NCBI RefSeq assembly: GCF_002563655.1
Contig: NZ_PDIY01000001.1
Location: 1,088,001 to 1,152,000, forward strand
Direction: 5' to 3'
DNA from: Bacillus sp. es.034
Lineage (GTDB): Bacteria > Bacillota > Bacilli > Bacillales > Bacillaceae_B
Length of the DNA stretch: 64,000 nucleotides
Shown here: positions 59,337-64,000 of the stretch, in pieces
Layout: every line of letters begins with the position of its first letter
Position numbering within the stretch: the stretch's first letter is position 1
Notes under the pieces: generated by a model
Seen by the model: only the letters and a program-made list of their open reading frames with translations
Told to the model about the DNA's origin: nothing
Database searches by the model: none
Program-made: the position numbers and the translations under genes

Positions 59337-59858
59337 ATGCTACGTAAAAAAATGTTGAGCGTTATAGTAGGAAGTGTTGTGCTCCTGACGGGACTGGGAG
59401 TTTATATTGTAGTTGGCAGTCTGGGAAATTCAGAAACTGGTAATCAATCAACTCAGTCAGATGCTGTGTCCACAGAGGGAGTGGAAATGAATTCAAGTGG
59501 TGAGGAAAATCCTTTCGGTGAAAAAGTGAAGACGCCGCTGAGTGAGGACTTGATGCGCCAGTACATACATGCCATGAGCCATCAAAAGGTGAGGGCGAAA
59601 GAGAAGTGGTCTTTCTTTAAAATCACCGATGAACGGATAGATTATCTGTTAGAACAATTAAAAATCAACAAATATGAAGATGAATACGTGTATGAGGACA
59701 TTCTCACCAGCTGGAAAGAAGGCGATTATTCCGGAGTGGTGGGAGATCATAATACAATTTGGCGGCTTCAGGACGGAAATATCGGGAAAGCGACGTCTCC
59801 GTTGAATGCCGAACAGGAAAAAAAGTATATCGAGAGTCAGAAGAGGGAAAAGAGATAA
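59337..59858 (+). CDS. Membrane-anchored extracellular protein of unknown function
   Basis: 173 residues: basic start, one hydrophobic segment (about 6-29), a Ser/Thr/Asn-rich linker, and a compact domain (about 62-173) with NPFGEKVKTPLSEDLMRQYIHAMSHQKV (positions about 58-85) and FFKITDERIDYLLEQL. It may be the DUF6241 family known from Bacillaceae, recalled by pattern, not searched. The Ser/His/Arg-rich helix could bind a ligand. AGGGGGAAAACC precedes ATG 59337. A single gene with its own terminator. Confidence 0.65.
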   Translation: MLRKKMLSVIVGSVVLLTGLGVYIVVGSLGNSETGNQSTQSDAVSTEGVEMNSSGEENPFGEKVKTPLSEDLMRQYIHAMSHQKVRAKEKWSFFKITDERIDYLLEQLKINKYEDEYVYEDILTSWKEGDYSGVVGDHNTIWRLQDGNIGKATSPLNAEQEKKYIESQKREKR

Positions 59859-59871
59859 ATAAAAAAATCTG

Positions 59872-59908
59872 GTGAATGACGTGAAAGTATCCGCGTCATT
59901 TTTTTATT
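59872..59908 (+). terminator. Terminator after the membrane-anchored protein gene
   Basis: AATGACG/CGTCATT stem with a loop of about 11 bases and a run of T. Confidence 0.7.
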
Positions 59909-60038
59909 TTGCAATCAAATAAGTGAGAAAATTAAGGAATGAAATCAACAATAGAATCCCTTATATTATAAAAAATGTTTTTTGTTTCCTGAAAGTATAG
60001 TAACATTTAACCATAAAATATTTAAAAGGGGTTTCATC

Positions 60039-61490
60039 ATGAATAATTACGCAAGACATCTGTTTCGTAGAGGTTTTTTACTCACGGATAAAAAGGTATT
60101 GGTTTTTAAAGACAAATTATCTCAGCAGACAATTGATAAATGGAGTACCGTTTCGTTTGGGAAATATCAATTGTACTTTGATAATGATATGCCAAGTGTT
60201 GTTTTAGAAGATAATGGGTTTAGAATAGCTTTACTAGGTTTAGTGTTAAATCCGTTTGATAAATTAAACAATAAAAATAACATTGCAAGTAAGCTATTAA
60301 AGAAAAAGCAAGAATCTGAAGAGGTCTTCTTAAACTATATAGACCAGTTGTCTGGTAGGTTCGTTATAGTTAGTCAAACGCCGGAAATAACAGAAGTCTA
60401 TCATGACGCGTGTGGGACAAGGACGGTCTATTACGATTGTATAGGAGAAGATACAGTCGTTTCATCGCATTCAACTTTAATTGCAGATTTACTTGATTAC
60501 CAGGCATCAAAGCAGTCTTTTGAATTATTAACTCACAAAGATTACGGTGGCAGGCGTTACTTGCCGGGTTTACTATCCCCATATGAAGGTGTTAAGCCTC
60601 TCATTCCAAATACGAAATATCAGGTAGAAGAACGTGCTGTAAAGAGGATATTTCCACGAGGACCAATTGAACCGACAAGCTCCGTAGATAATCTTGTGGA
60701 TGAATTAGTTACAATTATGCAAACTCAAGCTGAATTGCTGTATGAGAATAATAGGGTTAGTATCTCCTTAACTGCAGGCCTGGACAGTCGATTAACTTAT
60801 GCCATGCAGTCGAAAATAAATGGAGACGTGGATTATTTTACTCATATCAGTGTATCAAACCCAAGAAAATTTCGGGAAGATATAAAAATTGCCAAGAAGT
60901 TAGCTGATATTAAGAAGGCACCTTATAAAGTCTATGAGTATAGTACAAATAATGACCAGCCTGAGTTAATGGATTTTAGAAGGGTGTGGCAGAAGAATGT
61001 AGGGATGTACAGGGGGTCCATGCACCTATTTAAAATGTACGCCGACCATTTTCCGCAAGACCGGATTCATATTAGATCAAATATTGCCGAGATCGCAAGA
61101 GTATTTTACTCGAAACGTAGTGAGGACCTTAATGCATTGGAATTAGCTAAGCTTTACACCACTACAAAAATGAATGAACATCCTGCAGTAATAGAAAGTT
61201 TTCAAGACTTTATTGAAACCAATCAATTTAACCAAGACAACTTTTATAACTACGAATATGCCGACCTGTTTTACTGGGAGCATCGTATGCCTATGTGGCA
61301 TAGTTGGATCCTGCTAGAAAGTGATGTCGCTTATGAATCTTTCGTTCCGTACAATAATAGAGTCCTACTTACCAAAATGCTTTCTGCACCTTATGAAGAA
61401 AGGGAATCGGGTACTCTATTTACCAAAATGATCAATAAAGTTTGGCCAGAATTACTAGACCTGCCAGTAAATAAAATAGTTATGGGCTAA
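60039..61490 (+). CDS. Asparagine-synthase-like protein without a glutaminase nucleophile
   Basis: About 483 residues. The C-terminal half has the PP-loop VSISLTAGLDSRLTYAMQ, aligning with the SGGxDS loop of asparagine synthetase, so it should bind ATP and form an adenylate. Residues 110-150 contain QLSGRFVIVSQTPEITEVYH and GTRTVYY, recalling the second half of the glutaminase domain, but the protein begins MNNYARHLF and lacks the Cys that follows Met in active AsnB. Enzymes with this loss include beta-lactam synthetases and some ligases of sugar clusters. ATG 60039 is chosen for AAAAGGGG upstream. It is clearly AT-richer than its neighbours, and has no obvious terminator. The substrate is unknown. 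Confidence 0.75.
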   Translation: MNNYARHLFRRGFLLTDKKVLVFKDKLSQQTIDKWSTVSFGKYQLYFDNDMPSVVLEDNGFRIALLGLVLNPFDKLNNKNNIASKLLKKKQESEEVFLNYIDQLSGRFVIVSQTPEITEVYHDACGTRTVYYDCIGEDTVVSSHSTLIADLLDYQASKQSFELLTHKDYGGRRYLPGLLSPYEGVKPLIPNTKYQVEERAVKRIFPRGPIEPTSSVDNLVDELVTIMQTQAELLYENNRVSISLTAGLDSRLTYAMQSKINGDVDYFTHISVSNPRKFREDIKIAKKLADIKKAPYKVYEYSTNNDQPELMDFRRVWQKNVGMYRGSMHLFKMYADHFPQDRIHIRSNIAEIARVFYSKRSEDLNALELAKLYTTTKMNEHPAVIESFQDFIETNQFNQDNFYNYEYADLFYWEHRMPMWHSWILLESDVAYESFVPYNNRVLLTKMLSAPYEERESGTLFTKMINKVWPELLDLPVNKIVMG

Positions 61491-61588
61491 TAGTATTGAA
61501 TGTACGATTGTATGGTCGTTCTATGTTGAAGGATTGATAGTATGTGGTAAAATTGGAAAGGTGTTTCAATAATTAGGGTGGTGATTGT

Positions 61589-62050
61589 ATGAAGAAAATA
61601 ATGATGAAAAGCAGCCTATCGCTAATGATCGGGATGGGTGCAATTATAGGAGCCGGATGTCAAGCTGATCAGGCTACAGACAAAAAGGCAAGCGAAGTGT
61701 CAGATGAACGAACGATTGATACAAATGGAAAATATCCTTGGGAAGTTGAACAACCAAAAACACTTCAGGAATACATAGACAAGGGAGAAACCGTCTTTTT
61801 GTTATCAGACGGTAAGGCGTTAGAAGGTAAGGTAAAAGAATATTTTTCTACAGAAAATGCTAACAAAGAAAAATATGCAAATTCCTGGTCGAGATATATT
61901 GAGTTGTATATTACTCAAATTAAAAAAGATCATAAGGACAAAGAGTCTTATATCAGTAAGTTGAAAGAAGTTCAAAAAGATATAGATTCTAAGAATTATA
62001 AAGATGTGCCTGCTAAAGTGGATGAAGCAAAAAAAGTAAGAGAAGCTTAA
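61589..62050 (+). CDS. Lipoprotein of unknown function
   Basis: 153 residues: signal with GAGC lipobox (Cys at about 24), then a Lys- and Glu-rich mostly helical domain (KTLQEYIDKGETVFLLSDGK, SYISKLKEVQKDIDSKNYKD). GGTGGTGA precedes ATG 61589. It is about 100 bases after the asparagine-synthase-like gene, on the same strand, and ends before a bidirectional terminator. The high Lys/Glu content is similar to that of the AT-rich gene before it. Family not recognised. Confidence 0.65.
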   Translation: MKKIMMKSSLSLMIGMGAIIGAGCQADQATDKKASEVSDERTIDTNGKYPWEVEQPKTLQEYIDKGETVFLLSDGKALEGKVKEYFSTENANKEKYANSWSRYIELYITQIKKDHKDKESYISKLKEVQKDIDSKNYKDVPAKVDEAKKVREA

Positions 62051-62092
62051 TAAGGCTCCAATAGGCTTTTGCTTTGTTTATCTATAGTAAAA

Positions 62093-62133
62093 AGAAGGGT
62101 AGGAAACCAGATTTGGTTCCTACCCTTTTATTT
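62093..62133. terminator. Bidirectional terminator between convergent genes
   Basis: AAGGGTAGGAAACC/GGTTCCTACCCTT with one bulged A and a loop of six bases. T-runs occur on both sides when read in each direction. Confidence 0.82.
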
Positions 62134-62223
62134 TCAGTACAAAATAGTGTCGAGATACTTCCTGAAATACAAGGGAAAAATCAGCATGCTACATGTTTCC
62201 TGTTCAATTACTCATCGGTTTTC

Positions 62224-63006
62224 CTACTTCTTAATAAAATAATCCACCAAATACTCCGCCCACAACGCATGCCCTTCCTCACTAGGTGTCTCCTGATCTT
62301 CCGCCAGCAGCTCACCCAATGTCTCCTCATCATCAACAGGCCAGGCACTCCAGTGATCCAGATAAGGAATGTCATTCTCTTCAGCGAACTCCTTCAGCTT
62401 CTCAATCTGAAGGGGATAGTATGTTGCCCCGGCGATCGGATGTGTCGGTTGCAGGATCAAGACGGCGTCCTCGTTCTGTTCGGTCAGTTTGCGTTTGAAG
62501 ATCTGGATGCTTTCCTGGTTGTTCTCTCCACCGACGCCGTTCGAATTGTCGTTCAGGGCGAAGGGTTCAAGAAGGACAAGCTGGGGTCCATAGTCCAGCA
62601 CTTCATCTACGTTCTCTCCATTCACAAAGGTGAGAGAGGTTGTATCGTATTGAAAGATTTTCACTGCGATGTTGTCTCTATATGTATCGATAAGTTCTGA
62701 TTTCACCTGCTCACTCCAACCGTTTTCATCGGCCCCGAGTGCGAGGGATCCGACGATGGCCAGTTTATAGGGAGTGCCGTCAGCGACTGCTTTCTTGAAG
62801 GAAGCTTGAGCGTCCTCTGGCCAATTGGCGATGAGGGAGTCGAAACCTGGTTCTTCTTCTGTCGCTTGCTCTGCCGTTGTCGCCTCTGTAACGTCCGCAG
62901 TTTTTTCTGCGCTTGAAACGGAGGTTTTATCCTGCCAATACATGTTCCCGTAAACAAGTACACCTACACAAACCAAACCTAGTAAAAATAATGAAAAGGT
63001 TCTCAT
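62224..63006 (-). CDS. SGNH/GDSL-type hydrolase, membrane-anchored or secreted
   Basis: 260 residues. An N-terminal hydrophobic segment (about 3-20, with no lipobox Cys and no clear cleavage site) is followed by an acidic/Thr-rich linker and an SGNH hydrolase domain (about 75-260). LAIVGSLALGADENGW takes the place of the GDS block with the nucleophilic Ser, LLEPFALND gives the Asn block, and TPSEEGHALWAEYL gives the catalytic His and its acidic partner. Such enzymes often remove O-acyl groups from surface polysaccharides, which would oppose the acyltransferase encoded at 55.4 kb. GGAGG precedes ATG 63006. Divergent from the Wzz-type gene. Confidence 0.82.
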   Translation of the reverse strand: MRTFSLFLLGLVCVGVLVYGNMYWQDKTSVSSAEKTADVTEATTAEQATEEEPGFDSLIANWPEDAQASFKKAVADGTPYKLAIVGSLALGADENGWSEQVKSELIDTYRDNIAVKIFQYDTTSLTFVNGENVDEVLDYGPQLVLLEPFALNDNSNGVGGENNQESIQIFKRKLTEQNEDAVLILQPTHPIAGATYYPLQIEKLKEFAEENDIPYLDHWSAWPVDDEETLGELLAEDQETPSEEGHALWAEYLVDYFIKK

Positions 63007-63209
63007 ACTTTAGACCTCCATTTATGGTGGGAAATGGTGAAGAAATCATTTCCAATTTACTAAAATGCCTTCCATTTTGACATTATTTGTAGTTTAATAG
63101 ATAAGTATGGATATGTTACATTTCTATTAAAATTATGACAACAAATTTCTCAAAATACAACAGGAAACCACATTATTTTACATATTTTTTCTATTATTAG
63201 GAGGAAGTT

Positions 63210-63953
63210 ATGGAAGAAACGATCAGTTTGCGCGAGTTGATGGAAACGTTACGAAAGCGCATGAGTTTAATTATCTTGATTACTCTTACAGCCATCTTAG
63301 TAAGCGGGGCGGTCAGCTTTTTCCTTTTGACACCTGTTTACCAGTCCACTACACAATTATTGGTCAATCAGGCAAAGTCGGATCAGCCGGCTTATAATCC
63401 CGGTGAGATCCAAACGAATCTGCAATTGATCAATACGTATAATGTCATCATTAAAAGTCCTGCCATTCTTGAAAAAGTATCTACTGATCTGAACAACGGA
63501 TTGAATGCTTCCCAACTTAATTCGAAGATCACTGTAGGCAGTGAAGCAGAGTCTCAAGTCATCAATCTGTCAGTAACCGATACAGATCCTCAAACCGCTG
63601 CCGACATTGCCAACAAAACAGCTGAGGTCTTTCAAAGCGAAATTACGAAAATCATGAACGTCGACAACGTAACCGTCCTTGCCAAAGCTGAAGTCGGTGA
63701 AAAACAATCGCCTATCAAACCGAAACCTGTACTAAACGTTGCCATCGCAGCGGTAGTAGGATTAATGCTCGGTGTAGGGCTTGCCTTCTTACTGGAGTTC
63801 CTGGATAACACTCTCAAAACGGAACAGGAAGTCGAGAAAGTGCTCGGCTTGCCGGTCCTTGGTTCCATAGCTATCATCGGGGATGTCAAAGAAGACAATC
63901 CATCAGGACGCGCGAATCGCAAATCACGGGAAAGGGGTGAGAAGATTGGGTAA
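63210..63953 (+). CDS. Polysaccharide chain-length/tyrosine-kinase adaptor protein (YveK/CapA/Wzz type)
   Basis: 247 residues with membrane segments at about 18-40 and 174-196. EETISLRELMETLRKRMSLI begins the Wzz domain, and YQSTTQLLVNQ after TM1 is typical. PIKPKPVLNVAIAAVVG (the Pro-rich motif before TM2) and the cytoplasmic tail ending in the next gene are the family layout. It partners a BY-kinase to control capsule or exopolysaccharide synthesis. GGAGG precedes ATG 63210. The stop overlaps the start of the next gene, so the two are coupled. Confidence 0.9.
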   Translation: MEETISLRELMETLRKRMSLIILITLTAILVSGAVSFFLLTPVYQSTTQLLVNQAKSDQPAYNPGEIQTNLQLINTYNVIIKSPAILEKVSTDLNNGLNASQLNSKITVGSEAESQVINLSVTDTDPQTAADIANKTAEVFQSEITKIMNVDNVTVLAKAEVGEKQSPIKPKPVLNVAIAAVVGLMLGVGLAFLLEFLDNTLKTEQEVEKVLGLPVLGSIAIIGDVKEDNPSGRANRKSRERGEKIG

Positions 63954-64000
63954 GAATAAGAAGCTGAAGAAACTGATGGCGAATACGAAGCGGAAGCTCG
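63946..64000 (+). CDS. Probable polysaccharide tyrosine kinase (BY-kinase), 5' end only
   Basis: TTG 63946 has GGGGTGAG upstream, and the frame stays open to the window end. Only 18 residues are visible, beginning GKNKKLKKLMANTKRKL, basic like many CpsD/CapB/YwqD N-termini. The assignment rests on position after a YveK-type adaptor, not on a readable domain. Overlaps the stop of that gene by eight bases. Confidence 0.45.
   Translation, partial: MGKNKKLKKLMANTKRKL

Noticed and set aside
60039..62050. Lasso-peptide or beta-lactam gene cluster
   Set aside because: No precursor peptide, transglutaminase-like protease or other pathway gene is present beside the asparagine-synthase-like gene.

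Overview
The window is chromosomal DNA of a low-GC, Gram-positive, spore-forming bacterium of the Bacillaceae. The evidence is DegS/DegU, a Spo0E-type phosphatase, LytC/LytB-type wall proteins, TagO, a TreP/TreA/TreR trehalose system with the Bacillus-type operator, strong Shine-Dalgarno sites and many TTG/GTG starts. A genus such as Rossellomorea or another former Bacillus is a guess. The backbone (mnaA, an LCP protein, lytC/lytB, galU, ugd, tagO, yvyE, degS, degU) matches the wall-polymer region of B. subtilis, heavily expanded.

Layout. 0-6.4 kb: a partial membrane protein, MnaA, an AT-rich glycosyltransferase, a divergent pair made of a PIG-L-type deacetylase lipoprotein and a membrane acetyltransferase-like protein, and an unknown helical protein. 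6.5-30.5 kb: eight secreted proteins that each carry three cell-wall-binding type 2 (CWB2) repeats joined to different modules (two PPC-only, NlpC/P60, two subtilases, a lytic transglycosylase, an amidase, SpoIID/LytB). Between them lie an epimerase, an LCP ligase, a flippase, a glycosyltransferase and a lipoprotein. 31-43 kb: polymer synthesis (lipoprotein, O-antigen-ligase-like polymerase, membrane protein, two GT2 enzymes, GalU, Ugd, an LTA-synthase-like enzyme, TagO) and YvyE. 43.7-45.6 kb: DegS/DegU. 45.7-54.6 kb: trehalose genes, with treR separated from treP-treA by a lipoprotein gene, a small Spo0E-like gene and an LXG toxin cluster. 54.7-64 kb: small membrane proteins, an acyltransferase, a LysM-NlpC/P60 hydrolase, an MFS transporter, an AT-rich asparagine-synthase-like gene, lipoproteins, an SGNH hydrolase and the start of a Wzz/tyrosine-kinase polysaccharide operon.

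How it fits together. MnaA, GalU, Ugd and the epimerase can supply nucleotide sugars. TagO, the glycosyltransferases, the flippase and the polymerase can build and export a wall polymer, and the LCP protein can attach it to peptidoglycan. The CWB2 proteins would then dock on that polymer. The binding proteins and the probable maker of their ligand therefore share one locus, as in the cwp/PS-II region of Clostridioides difficile. A recurring palindrome, TTACA-N4-TGTAA, precedes four of the wall genes and may be a common operator.

Limits: all family assignments come from reading the sequence. No database search was run.
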